Source of the DNA: Apophysomyces variabilis
Lineage: Eukaryota > Mucoromycota > Mucoromycetes > Mucorales > Mucoraceae
Length of the DNA stretch: 64,000 nt
Assembly (NCBI GenBank): GCA_002749535.1
Contig: MZZL01000403.1
Span: 323,630-387,629, forward strand
Reading direction: 5' to 3'
Part shown: positions 46,557 to 58,037 of the stretch, in pieces
Layout of the letters: the number at the start of each line of letters is the position of its first letter
Numbering within the stretch: position 1 is the stretch's first letter
Made by a program: the position numbers and the translations under genes
Notes under the pieces: model-generated
Told to the model about the DNA's origin: nothing
Database searches by the model: none
The model's input: the letters and a program-made list of their open reading frames with translations, nothing else

Positions 46557-47385
46557 TGTTCAATTCAAAAAGTGAGAGAAAGAGAGAGGGGTGGTAAACA
46601 AGAAGTGAAAAAAAAGTGGCGCGTCAAACAAATAAAAGACGGGGGACTATAGATTTTTATTCTCCGCCCACGCGAACTGAGGGGCTCTACGTCATCCCTA
46701 AACTCTACGCGCTTCAAAAAGCTGAACATCTAGGCAAATAAACGTTTTACCGTAAAAGGCGATGTATCCGTAGGGACGAGATAGTAATCAACGTGACACA
46801 AGAGCTGGATGCGAACAAGTTGAAGGTTCAGGATAATCCATATTGCTTTTACTTCTTTTATTTTGTTTAAGAGTTAATTGTAACGTAAGTAACGCGGAAC
46901 GCAAGCGCCTAGATGAAGCTATATAGAAGAAAGAGCTGACTAAATCAAAGTCATTCATTTGGCTACTGCAATGCCAAGGCGCCAGATTACGAATTCAACA
47001 CCACAGGATTGCACGAAGGTCTGTATCTGCTTTTCTTTTGCAAAGCTCGCTCTCATGACAGTGCAGGCAGTGGTATCTCGGTGAATATTGCTTATTGGTT
47101 AATTCAGTTTATGCACGTTTAGTAGTTGCAGTTGAACGCTTTATTAACAGTGACACAAACTCTAAATTGATGGTTGATGTCTTGTATATGTACTGATGCC
47201 ATTTAGTAAGTTAAAGCTGCATTGAAGAATTCGGTACGGGAGTTGTTATGGTATAGAGAACCGGGAAACAAAAGTCGCGCAGTGGGAATTGTAAGGAAGC
47301 ATCTGGTAAGTAAGGTTCGGAAGACAGGAGGTACGTGGATATCCGGTGATAAGGCGCATAAGAAAATAAATTACGTAGGGGAATA
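46557..47385. other. intergenic, nothing recognised
   Basis: About 830 bp between COX12 (start side) and the stop of the MCUR1-like gene. It contains the COX12 promoter. A 90-codon plus-strand frame at 47222-47494 is mainly the antisense of that gene's last exon. Confidence 0.5.
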
Positions 47386-48569
47386 TCATAATTCCATGTC
47401 GGCATATGTCAATGTTGGATCAATCATGGTAGGTGATGGTTTAGAGACAACCTTGGATGATTCATTTCGCCAGCGAAGTGCAGATAATGCATAACCAATG
47501 AGTGACACGCCCATAGTGGCAAAAACAGCGCCCACTGCAAGGAGTATCAAGCTTAATAAAATTGCCTTTCAATGGAGCTTTTCTAACTTACTTAACCCTT
47601 TCCAAATCATTTGCCATTTTAATGACTCAAGTGAGATATTACATTCACCCAAGAGCACAGTTAACCTATTGTTAATCTCCTGGACCTCGATCTGAGTCAG
47701 CTTATGTTCCTGGCGTGCTTCTGCGCGATAATCATTCATTTCCAAATCAATTTCTGCCTGCATCGACACTAGATCTTCATGCAGTCTATTCTCAATCGCT
47801 TCGATTTCGAGAGCAAGCGAATTAAGTTCTGATTTTAAAAGCGTTGCATCATTTCGTCGCATTATTTGAACCTCGTTACGTAATTCGGCAATAGCACCTC
47901 GTAGCAAGTATGTTTCCTGGCACAATGATGAGCAACAGGTTTACAGTAACGTTTATTTACATTATCAAGTTGCGAGCGTGATAGCATGGTTTCTTCGGCT
48001 CTGAATACGCTATGGTGCCATTCAATGGAATTAGTACGGCTGCAAACTGTCTTCATAGCGTACCTCATTCGTAACTGGTGATGGATGATCTCCATTAGAA
48101 TTTTGGATTGCTGTCTAGTAAAACCTGCATTCATTTCTAGTTGCCGTGCGAGCTCATAAGTATCGCAGCAATGCAGTTTCGCTAGTTCAAGATTTGGTTC
48201 CTGGGAATTATGAACGATTGCTGCTGGAAGTGGAGGAGGCGGAGGCGGAGGCCCTGCCAAATTAATCGCAGAAGGATTGACAGATATATTACGCTCAAAG
48301 AGCATTTCAATCGGAAGCAAACTCATCCCAGTTTCTTCTGTGCTGGCTTCTGGTTGCCTCCTGGAAGGTGATGCTGATGACACATAATAAACTTTGCGGA
48401 AGTGATGCGTGTGTGTTATAGGCTGATGTCGAATGAATGCTACGATAATTCTTTCATTAGATAACCTGCAATATCAACAAGTATCTGGTTACCTTGGAGT
48501 GTGGAAGGTCTTACAATCATGTTGTTAAGGAAGGAAAAGAGATAACGACCTATCCCTTCGGAGAACCAT
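47386..48569 (-). CDS. mitochondrial MCUR1/DUF1640-like coiled-coil protein
   Basis: Four exons (48550-48569, 47961-48465, 47592-47916, 47386-47534) join to 332 residues. The proposed N terminus is basic and Ser/His-rich without acidic patches, like a mitochondrial presequence; it depends on a weak donor (GTCGTT), so the first 34 residues are tentative. A Pro7 run (residues 79-85) follows. The core is the DUF1640/CCDC90 coiled coil: GFTRQQSKILMEIIH, RGAIAELRNEVQIMRR, VLLGECNISLESLKWQM. A single transmembrane helix near the C terminus (GAVFATMGVSLIGYALSAL) is typical of MCUR1/FMP32 inner-membrane proteins linked to calcium uptake or proline metabolism. The polyproline tract is not typical of the family. 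Confidence 0.75.
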
Positions 48570-48807
48570 GGTTTTTTACTACCGAACTAAAAATAGAAAT
48601 GCTTAATTTGGTTCCTTTTCTGAGCTAATCGTGGTGGGATCTGGTCTCAAAAATGATTGGATACGAATTGTTTTAAGCAGCTGAAGATGAGTAGACTCTT
48701 TTTGTGTGTACAAAGTCCGCTCACGAGTAGAACGAAAATCTCGTTTCAAAATGACAGTATAGGATGAAAATTATGCAAACTTTGTTATTTTTTGTTCAAT
48801 TCTAATT

Positions 48808-51800
48808 CTACCAGTCAATCTTTGAGGGGTCATCGTCCTCATCGGTATCTTCGTCTTCTGATGATGATTCATTATCCACAGTTGGTCTATCTTCTAAGTA
48901 GAACGTTAATTGAGAGGGTGACATAAAAAGATTCCGCTTACTTGATGTGTTGCTTAATATGCTTGCAAAGTATACGTTTAGCGATTTGAATTCCTCCAAA
49001 TCATTGGTTGGTGATTGGAGGTACTTCTGCTGTCGATCAGCGTCGGATTGTATATCTTTCGACGTGTTAACTGCACGTTCTTCTGCATCAATATCCATAG
49101 ATCGATCTTCGTCTGTTGTTACTCGCAGATTCATTAAGGATGTCATAAAGCTCTCAAACACCGCGTCCACGCTTGGTAACACATGGCTTGGTGCACCCAA
49201 GAGAGCCTCATCCTCAACTGACCTTTCTACTTCATTTTTAGTTAAATTAATTGCTTCCGTCCTTGCTACTGATGCTGCGTTCAGACTTTGCTCTCGCTGC
49301 TCTGCTGCCTGTGCTTTGTGTTGATCGCGCTGACCGAATATGTCATTCAGCATTGATTTTTCATTAGCTGCATCAAGTGGTGATGCAATAGCGGTCTTCG
49401 CGTTTATCGCCATCGTAGCAGATCCCTTTGGTACAGTAGACAAGATATTGAGATCGTATCGATCGGAAAGATATACAATGTTGTTGCCCGCTAGAACATC
49501 CCTATCTCCGTCATCACGGGGGATGTATGCTAACCCCAAACAACCATGTTTCATACTTTGGACCAGAACAGGTATTGGAGATTTGCCTTCAAAAGTGATC
49601 AGCAATGGCTCGCGTTTGTCGTCTTCACTGTGGATAACGGAGAATCTTCCCGAAGAAGAGTCTACCGAAAAAAATTCGATCGACATATTATATTCCCACC
49701 ATACTATATCAAGGCACGTCAGCGCATAATCAAGCAATTTTTTTCCTAATCATACCTGAGCAAGTAAGTATATTCCACACCGCTAATGTCGTATTTGTCA
49801 CGGAGACTAAGTATGGTGTTTCAGGCAAGAAATGCAATTTCGTAACATGGTGCACGTCAGAAGTTGCTAAAATGCCTTGAATAGTGTTTTGGAAAGGATC
49901 CCACAATGTGATAATTGGTCCGAAGGCAACGGCAAGAATACTTCCATCATCGGAGAAGGCAGCTGCTTGGGGCTCGTAATCTCGGTAAACGCCAATGGAG
50001 CGGCAAGTCCATCCTATTTCCCCTTTATCGTAATTGCGTCCTAGGTTAGAAGTCAAAAACCATACTTTGAAGGTCTTGTCGATTGAAGTAGTGATGGCCA
50101 TTGGTCCATGACGTGATAATGCAGGGTTAAAAGTGATAGAGGTAATCGCTTTGCTGTGCGGATTGTCGACGCGAGTATGCAAAAGATAAGTTTGTGTGCT
50201 CGGATCCCACTGCCAGAATTTCAAGTAAAGTTCCATAGTGGTCTCTTTATCATCACGCATATCCACCGTCGCCATCCATTCGCCTCGTGGTAAAAATGCA
50301 ACATGCTCAACGTGTGACCTGACCATTTCCTTTTCTCCTGCACGCGAGACTCGATTGATAGGTGCTACCTCCAGATCCATGACGTGCTGATCTGCATACG
50401 TGTTAAAAAATTGGATAGCACCGGGGATGCCGTTAAGAACAATATGGTGATTGTGTGGCTCGATCATCAAACCGGTCGTTAACTTATTTAGATCTGTCGC
50501 CATTTGAGCTGGCCATCGTTATGTTAGGGTTGATTAAATAGAAGGGCTAACTACTTACCATATTGTAATCCTTGAATCACTTGATGAATTGTTTGGGAGA
50601 TGCTATTGACGAGGCGAATCGAGTTATCAGCAAGACCAAGGCAGTAGTACTTGTGATTCGGAGACACATTGATAGATGTGATCGGACCACCCATACGAGG
50701 CAAATACTGCTTGTGCAAAGTCTCCAACTGCCAAATAACCAGTACAGCCTCTTCACCACCTGACAGTAAATATGCACCATCCGCAAGGAATTTCAGAGCA
50801 CGCACTGGGTGATGGTGCCAATGCAGCCCAGATGTCACAGGATGATCAATTGTCTCTTTTGAGAAGCAATAATACAACGTTATCCGACCAGAGGCGTCAC
50901 CTACAGCAACGCACGATCCGACCGGGTTAAACGCTAGAGTCGTGATACGCTCTGCAGATGTGTAGCTGTTCAATGCTTTTTAGCAGTAGCTCTAGCAATT
51001 ATCTTACTACATACCATTTCAGCTGATGGGATGGCACATCTTCCTCACCCTCTGTCATATGCCATACAAGTAGTTTGTACCGTCCTCCTGCAACCAAAAA
51101 TTTTCCATCCGGAGACACGGCTATATCAGCACAATCTCTCATTGATAATATCTTTCGGAGCCGTTTGTTAGTTGAGTCCTCATTGCCAAGACGATATCGG
51201 TAGACGGCTGTATTTTCCTTAGGCTGACGCTCTATGGATAAAACCATTACTTTCGCCAATTCTGTGATTTTGCTTATAGCCGTTTGACCTTACCATTTTT
51301 GTTTCTTACAACAATATATGCATACTCCGGGTCGCTTGGAGAAATGATCATGTTCTGTATAGCTTGATACACATTGAACGTCTATGGAGGAAGAACAAGG
51401 AAAGCGATAAAAAAGGCAAACTTAGCCATGACACCTTCTTCAACAATGACTAACCTTCAGTAAGATCTCGTCATTGTAATCCCAAAGTTTAATCGTGCCG
51501 TCTAAACTCGCTGAATAGAGTTGCAAAGGATTCTTTGGATTCAGCATCACTCGGATCACCTTGTTACTATGGCCTCCAGCTTGTGGAGATCGGGACAAGA
51601 CTTTGACAACGGCGCCTGTCGCAACATTATAGATTTTGATACATGTTCCGACGCAAGAAAAAAAGTATCTAAGAAGGCAACAATCAGACTCTTCCACAAT
51701 TGCGATCGGGATGCGTACTTTGAATCTTTTGTAAATTCCACCGGATATTCGCTGATCTTCCCGCCTGCTGTTTTGGCTAATGTCAACTCCTCTTTAGGTT

Positions 51801-51933
51801 CGTGTTTCGGTCCGTTAGCTAATTCAGCTGTGGCGATTTCTTTCTTTTCGTTGTTAAGGTTTCTTAAGTCTTTTTTGCTGGAAATCTTAGACTTGGCTTG
51901 CGACTTTGAAGCTTTTTTCGTTGCGGAGACCAT
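48808..51933 (-). CDS. UTP17: SSU processome WD40 protein UTP17 (WDR75/NAN1)
   Basis: Seven exons (51719-51933, 51455-51668, 51294-51381, 51015-51261, 50559-50965, 49756-50508, 48808-49702 or 49703) join to 939 residues. A Lys-rich N terminus is followed by two tandem WD40 propellers: YFFSCVGTCIKIYNVATGA, SASLDGTIKLWD, IAVSPDGKFLVAGG, TLAFNPVGSCVAVGD, LLSGGEEAVLVIWQ and others. The second propeller ends in VWNILTC, and an acidic Ser/Asp/Glu-rich tail ends in Trp. The order, and the long spacer after repeat four, match WDR75/Nan1, a UTPA subcomplex component of the small-subunit processome in the nucleolus. All intron phases agree. It is divergent with the CBS-PB1 gene across about 675 bp. Confidence 0.92.
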
Positions 51934-52608
51934 ATTTGAACGCGATCGACAAAGGATTGTATAGAATTTATATCAGATTCCAGGCAAGAATTATCGCTTG
52001 AGACGCGCCACAAGAATGAAGGGGAGCAGTGTCGGTGGCGGGCGCGATGATATAAAAAGAATGCTCTGACAACAGTCTTACTTCCCGATGAATGTCAGTA
52101 TCAGGTGTCCGAAAATTTTCTTTTTTCTTCGAGACGTGACTTCTCTTGTTCCAAGAAGTCCGCTGAACCACAGACGGCTTTACAGTAATTCATCCTGTTT
52201 TGAAGAAGTAATTGATATGTTATCGATTAAAGTGCATTCATCTCAGTTATTGCAAATTAGCATATCAGGTTGAGATATACCATCCCACAGTTGCCGCTGT
52301 TGCGAGTATTGTTTGGTTCTTTACGGACATTCATTTTTTGATGGTTTCGGCTATGCACGATTGCTTTCTAGCATAAAGTATTATTGTTTCAATATATAAT
52401 AAACTAATTGATGTTTTCATTATAACGGTTTTTTAATTGATCAGTTATCGGCAGAAATGCACGCAAAGACTCTTCATGCCAGGGCGAATTCCGTCCGAAC
52501 CAAAGCGCTTATTTTTAAGCGGCGCAAACCCCTGTGCAAAAAGCTTGAGTAGAAAGGGACATTCTTTTTTGTAAGCGGCCAGACTGTTCCTGATTGTCGA
52601 CATTGGTC
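51934..52608. promoter_or_regulatory. divergent promoter region, UTP17 and CBS-PB1 genes
   Basis: 675 bp between the two start codons. AT-rich centre; no reading frame or RNA gene recognised. Confidence 0.4.
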
Positions 52609-54940
52609 ATGTCCAAGCGTTCTAGTCTAAGAGCTCCATCTGCAGCGTCAAATAACACAGAAGGCATCGAATCAACGAATCTTGGTAGCAGACAGCGGCA
52701 GTCGAAAAAGGATGAGGTACCGATAATATAACACTTATCTCATTACTGAAAAGGGCGATAGGCTATTCGAAAGAAACTAGATCAGGAAATCTCCAGAAAA
52801 CACAAGGGCCAAACACGAATGCGCCAGACGCGCAAAATTGCTGGTACAGTGTCGGCACTTCGTCCGGCCCAAGCTCTGACAGTCAAGGAAAACATGCTTG
52901 TCATCGAGGCAGCGCAATTGATGGCCGCCAAGCGCAGCGACTGTGTTTTGGTGGTTGCTGACGATGACCATTTAAGTGGAATATTTACGGTAACGTGGAG
53001 TAACAAAGAATGCTCGTGCTAATATCAACTTGTCAAACGAATAGGCTAAAGATCTTGCATACAGAGTAGTGGCTGAATCTTTAGATGCAAGGTACAGTTA
53101 AGGACCGAAAGATCGACTGAGCTGAAATATGGGAATGAATAGAGAGACTATTGTTGCGCAGATCATGACCAAAGATCCTGTATGCGTAACATCTGACGCA
53201 AGTGCCACGGATGCCCTTAACCTTATGGTGACTCGCGGGTTCCGCCACCTAGTAAGATGACTGAATGATTGGTTATCTGATTCAGACTAAATGTCCTGAC
53301 ATAGCCTGTCTGCAACGAAGAAGGCGATATATTTGGTTTATTAGATATTACCAAATGTCTGTATGAGGCATTAGATAAGATGGAACGCGTGTATGGCTCC
53401 TCTCGAAAATTATACGACGCGCTGGAGGGTGTCGAGCGGGAATGGACCAGTAGCCCTGTTCAACTCGCACAGTATTTGGAGATGCTCCGAGACAGGATGG
53501 CTTGTCCTGACCTCAATACTGTACTTGATGGCTCAGCACCCGCCGAAGTAAACGTGAAAGCCAATGTCCGGGATATCGCACGTATGATGAAAGAATACCG
53601 TACAACTGCAGTACTGGTGACAAACCGCGACGGGCTCGCTGGTATCTTTACAACGTTAGTAAATTCCCATGGTAACCTTTGTGAATTAACCTCTCTATAG
53701 CAAAGACGTTGTTCTTCGCGTCATTGCTGCTGGATTAAATCCGGCCACTTGCTCCGTGGTACGAGTCATGACACCTAATCCGGATACGGCATCCCCACAA
53801 ACAACCATTATGGAAGCATTACGAAGAATGAATGGTACCAAGGATAATATTTACTGTGTCGACTTACATGTTCTATTAGATGGTCATTATCTGAATCTTC
53901 CTGTACTGGAAAATAATGGAACCGTAATCGGTATGGTAGATGTACTGAAACTCACATACGCTACATTGGAACAAGTAAGTTGTACACCAAAAAGTTTACT
54001 ATAGATAGATAACACGATCAAAAGATGAATACTATTCAAGGGAACGATGGCGAAGGTAAGATTTGCTATCCATGAATTTGACGGTCATTAAAGGAAATAT
54101 TTATGGTTAGGACCAATGTGGTCTCGCTTTTGGGATAGTTTTGCTGCCACTGATCGGACAGACACTGATTCTCAGATGTCAGATTCTGTGTCTCACCAAG
54201 CTTCCTCCTTGAACTACCATCCTCCCATTCAGATAATTTCTCCGGAACCTTCGGTATCTTATTCCCAACTTCAAGGATATTCAGAGATATTACCCAATGA
54301 GTCTGCAAGTATGGTTGCCAACGATGAAGTCTATTCCAGTATTTCTTCCCGTCCAATGTCTCGACTACGCAACAATGAGGATGATGGTACCTTTGCGTTC
54401 AAGTTCACATCTACTGGTGGTAAAACACATCGTTTTATGTCAGCACAGGATAATTACATGCAATTATTGGAAGCTGTGCGTCAGAAAGTCATTGGAGAAC
54501 ACATTGCTCACGCGGGGCACAGTCCAAGCGGTCTTCAAGAAGAATGGCTAAGTGTTTCATATCTAGATGATGAGGACGACAAGGTACTCATCACATCTGA
54601 TTCAGATGTGTATGACGCAGTACAGTTGGCTAAAAAGCTGGGTCAAAGTCGTGTAAAGTTATTTGTGCATGATGCATCAATAAGTGAGGAGATTACTTCA
54701 GCTCCCGCGCCCTTTGAAAGTACACCACAAAGTGGTGCACGTGAAGAGACTGTGAAGCGATCACGTAGCCGCATTGATCGCAGAAAAAGGTCATCACGTT
54801 CGGAAGAGTACGAATACGAAGCTGAAGAGAACAACAATTTCCCGCAAGAGATCTTATTGCCTGCTGCTATTGTATTCTTAGGCGTTGTTATCTTGGGTGT
54901 CTTTACTCTTTCTAGAATGACTCCCAGACATCGCATGTAA
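52609..54940 (+). CDS. CBS-PB1 domain membrane protein
   Basis: Nine exons (52609-52716, 52762-52989, 53045-53091, 53143-53251, 53305-53654, 53701-53834, 53880-53974, 54025-54055, 54111-54940) join to 643 residues. Four CBS motifs are visible (VKENMLVIEAAQLMAAKR, IVAQIMTKDPVCV, ANVRDIARMMKEYR, VMTPNPDTASPQTTIMEA), each followed by a CVLVV/GIFT or LPV strand. After a Ser-rich linker, a PB1 domain starts near residue 460 (FAFKFTSTGGKTHRF, WLSVSYLDDEDDKVLITSD). A basic segment precedes a C-terminal transmembrane helix (about residues 617-637). CBS pairs bind adenosine nucleotides and PB1 mediates heterodimerisation. Related fungal CBS-PB1 proteins are known but their function is poorly defined. 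Probably an energy-sensing scaffold anchored by its tail; inferred. Confidence 0.88.
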
Positions 54941-55684
54941 AGAATCATGGAGTGCAGATTATAGATATACCACGCAATTCCAAAAATTCCCTTAGATAAA
55001 TAGCTGAACCTATCGGGATTCGGCTGAAGCCTCATTCTATGTATACTGTCTATCGAAACAAATCCTTACGCTGCTCTAAACAATAGCTATGTCCAGAAAA
55101 AGGAAGAGTTTGGGCTAAAATAAAACAACTATGCTCCATTGTAATCTAGTTCTGCGGAATATACCCTACGTCAACTTAGTGCACAATAGATGTAAATTCA
55201 TTCGAGCAGCATAGAAGCCTATTCACAGTTAGTGAATGGAATCAGAATCTGAGCTCAAGGGTATATTCCCATGTACTCGCAGGAAGAAGTCTAGGGCTTC
55301 ATAGAATTAACCGGGCTAACGCTAGAAAGCTCGTTTATTTCAACTTGTTGGTTATGAAGACATGGAGGCAGTCATATGACTAAGCTCATTCGGGACAGAG
55401 GTCATGCATAGTGGACGCAAGACTAACTGACCGTTAATAAAGAGAACTGGTCTAACATACTATGCTTCAAAGGATGCAACATCTCTATGTTTGAGACCCA
55501 AAGTATGCATAATCCAAAGAAATCGACCACAACCGATAACGTATAAAAAATTCTTACTATGCCATCAGCCATACGTATCGCAACTCAGTTGTTTTGTAGC
55601 TTCCACAAAGACCATAGCAATTTTGATAGTCTATTAACGTAATTTTGAAAATATCTATGCCTACAGTACCAATATACAACTCGT
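54941..55684. other. intergenic, nothing recognised
   Basis: About 740 bp between the convergent CBS-PB1 and uS9m genes. No reading frame, repeat or RNA gene recognised. Confidence 0.5.
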
Positions 55685-56785
55685 TTAACGCTTGACCCTA
55701 GGAGCATTCAATATTAATAAAGAATTAAACAACGACAAACCAAAGAATAAGACATACCATGTGTACTTTGCACGGGCCTTTCTTTGACCTTCCTTCTTAC
55801 GTTCAACCACTCTTGGATCGCGTGTAATACAGCCGGCTGTAATATGTAAGCTTTTATCATACTATACAGGCGTAATTCATACCTTGACGTAGAATCGGTT
55901 TCAATTCATCGTTATGAACAAGTAATGCTTTGCCGATACCAAGCTTAATAGCCTGAGATTGACCTGGATAGCCTCGAAATATTAAGGAAATGAAAATAGT
56001 GATGATCAAGTCTGCTTACCTGAGCTGCCACCACCATTCACAATAGCCCAGACGTTGTATTTGTCGAGATTCTCGGTCGCTGTCAACGGTAAAGTCACTT
56101 GGTCACAATCCGATGGCCGCTGGAAGTAGCTGCTCAACTCGGTTCCATTGACCATGATTTTTCCTTCGCCTTCAACAACCCAACATCTAGCGATGGATTC
56201 CTTTCGTCTGCCAACCGCATAAGCCCTTCCAAGCTCATCCAACGTCTTAGATTTCACCGTGGCTTGTTGCGTTGAATCAAAGCGTTCATATTTCTGAAGT
56301 ACACGAATAACGGGTTGTGGTAACGGTTTAGGTAATGATGCAAGCGCATTCAGATGCAATATGATTTTGCGCCATTGTGAAGTCTTTAGGGGAATTTGCA
56401 AAGTCTGGGACATCTTATCACGCAACTTCCAAGAATAGGTAGCCTCTGGGACGGTCTCGGTGTTGAGAGCTGAATCGGATTCCACGCTGTTAACTGTCGC
56501 TTCTTTCGCACCCTTCCAGTCAGCGTACTGTTTGTACAATGCATCCAGTTCAATAAGGAAGTCATTGTACTTGTAATTGCCTGTGAAATATGACAATGAC
56601 TCTGGTTTCTCGCGTAAAGCCAAAATGTCTTCTTTAGGTTGAGTGTATTGCTGCGTGTTAAGTAATCGTGCAGCATAGACATTTCCTACGGCAACTGCGC
56701 CTTTCGATTCCAGGGATCGCGAAACAACTGATGACAGATATTTGCCGACTGTGGTTACCCCACTTCGTCGAAGGCTGGCCAACAT
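55685..56785 (-). CDS. MRPS9: mitochondrial ribosomal protein uS9 (MRPS9)
   Basis: Four exons (56020-56785, 55883-55963, 55758-55836, 55685-55697) join to 312 residues. The N terminus (MLASLRRSGVTTVGKYLSS) is an Arg/Ser-rich mitochondrial presequence. A mitochondrion-specific extension covers about residues 20-190. The uS9 core begins GRAYAVGRRKESIARCWV and continues with GKIMVNGTELSSYFQR, WAIVNGGGSSGQSQAIKLGIGKAL and the tail AGCITRDPRVVERKKEGQRKARAKYTWVKR-like end. The last exon is 13 nt and supplies the terminal Val-Lys-Arg, whose basic end reaches the P-site tRNA in bacterial uS9. It is divergent with TOF1. A foldback element fills the space between them. Confidence 0.94.
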
Positions 56786-56902
56786 TATGTTTTCAGAACC
56801 AAACAAAAATTGGGCTTTCGTTTGAGGAAACAACAGGGGACTCGCTTTTGGTTCAAAATGTGACTTGCTTTTCCCGCCAACGAAGTACCTTGAAGTGGAA
56901 CG

Positions 56903-57240
56903 GCTGAACCGGCGTCACGCAGTTTTGGCGTAGTTTGGCTTGCGCCAAACTACCCAACTGTGTCGGCAAACCGGACAGGAAAGTCACGGCGATTCGGGGT
57001 CCCCTTTTGCCTGAGTCGGCCGTTTGTATCTTTAGTGAAAACAGCGGAGCCTCGGGGAGGCCCGCTAGCAATAAAAATCATAGAAACGCTTTCAGATAAT
57101 AAAGAACGGGGTTTCCCAGCTAAGAGTAAAAAGTGTATTAAGACAAATAAAGCAAAGGAAAACTCTACAAGCTCTTTTTCCCTGACCCTCACCCAAATCA
57201 ACCTAAATTCACACAAATTTTTAATAATTATAAAGTTCCA
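56903..57240 (+). repeat. left inverted-repeat arm
   Basis: Nearly identical to the reverse complement of 57637-57974 for the first 260-270 bp. It then diverges progressively, with matching blocks (ACCTAAATTCAC, TAATAATTATAAAGT) to the inner edge. Confidence 0.85.
56930..56953. repeat. perfect hairpin nested in the left arm
   Basis: GTAGTTTGGC, a TTGC loop, then GCCAAACTAC: a 10-bp perfect stem with a 4-nt loop, about 27 bp inside the end of the element. The copy in the right arm is at 57924-57947. Confidence 0.9.
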
Positions 57241-57636
57241 GATTTTAGGGCTCTTCAATTTGACTTGTGTACCGTGACCTTTTTTGTGGGAGGACGCTGA
57301 AAGTCGATCTGTCCCAAAATTCGGAACCAAAACTCAAGGTTCAATAACTGTAAGAGTGCTCCCAGCAGCACAGCCCAATATGACTAAATACACGTTTCCA
57401 TACAATTATTGACGTCAGATTCAACTTCTTTTGCAGGCCAATCTTGTTCCGATGTACGAGACAGTGTTATTCCGCTTGTTCCGCTATAAAGTTCTATTGA
57501 CTCTTTGCTTTCTCATCGTATTGGTACCGATCAAGCTAAAGCAAGTAAGATTTACTAACATTAAATTACAGTTGTTGACAGCACAAAGCTTTGGCAATAC
57601 TGTAGTCACTTTAGCCGTTCCTTGACGGGATTAAAG

Positions 57637-57974
57637 TTTGGGACTTTATAATTATTAAGATTGCGTGAATTTAGGTTAACTTGAGCGAGGGTGGCGAGAA
57701 AAGAGCTTGTAGAGTTTTCCTTTGCTTTATTTGTCTTAATACACTTTTTACTCTTAGCTGGGAAACCCCGTTCTTTATTATCTGAAAGCGTTTCTATGAT
57801 TTTTATTGCTAGCGGGCCTCCCCGAGGCTCCGCTGTTTTCACTAAAGATACAAACGGCCGACTCAGGCAAAAGGGGACCCCGAATCGCCGTGACTTTCCT
57901 GTCCGGTTTGCCGACACAGTTGGGTAGTTTGGCTTGCGCCAAACTACGCCAAAACTGCGTGACGCCGGTTCAGC
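57637..57974 (-). repeat. right inverted-repeat arm
   Basis: Reverse-complement copy of the left arm. Both arms contain an open frame of 100 codons or more reading inward, which is simply the same DNA seen twice. Confidence 0.85.
57924..57947. repeat. perfect hairpin nested in the right arm
   Basis: Same 10-bp stem and 4-nt loop as at 56930-56953, in the mirrored arm about 27 bp from the end. Confidence 0.9.
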
Positions 57975-58037
57975 GGTCCCCACTTCAGCCCCTGAGCAAC
58001 ACGACTCCAGTTTCAGCGAAAGTGCACCACACGCGAC

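Larger units (their letters stand above)
56903..57974. mobile_element. foldback / MITE-like element with long inverted repeats
   Basis: The two ends are near-identical inverted repeats of about 338 bp (56903-57240 and 57637-57974) around a spacer of about 400 bp with no transposase-like frame. Outermost bases read GCTGAACCGGCGTCACGCAG on the left and their reverse complement on the right. Similarity continues imperfectly outward (TGAAGTGG just before the left end, CCACTTCA just after the right end), so the true termini may lie about 12 bp further out. No clear target-site duplication was seen. The GC-rich arms contrast with the flanks. It lies between the start codons of uS9m (56785) and TOF1 (58038). 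Confidence 0.8.

Noticed and set aside
56960..57277. Open frame of 106 codons in the left arm of the foldback element
   Set aside because: The same frame appears in the right arm only because the arms are inverted copies; no transposase or other domain is recognisable.
57606..57983. Open frame of 125 codons in the right arm
   Set aside because: Mirror of the left-arm frame; diverges where the arms diverge, as expected for non-coding DNA.
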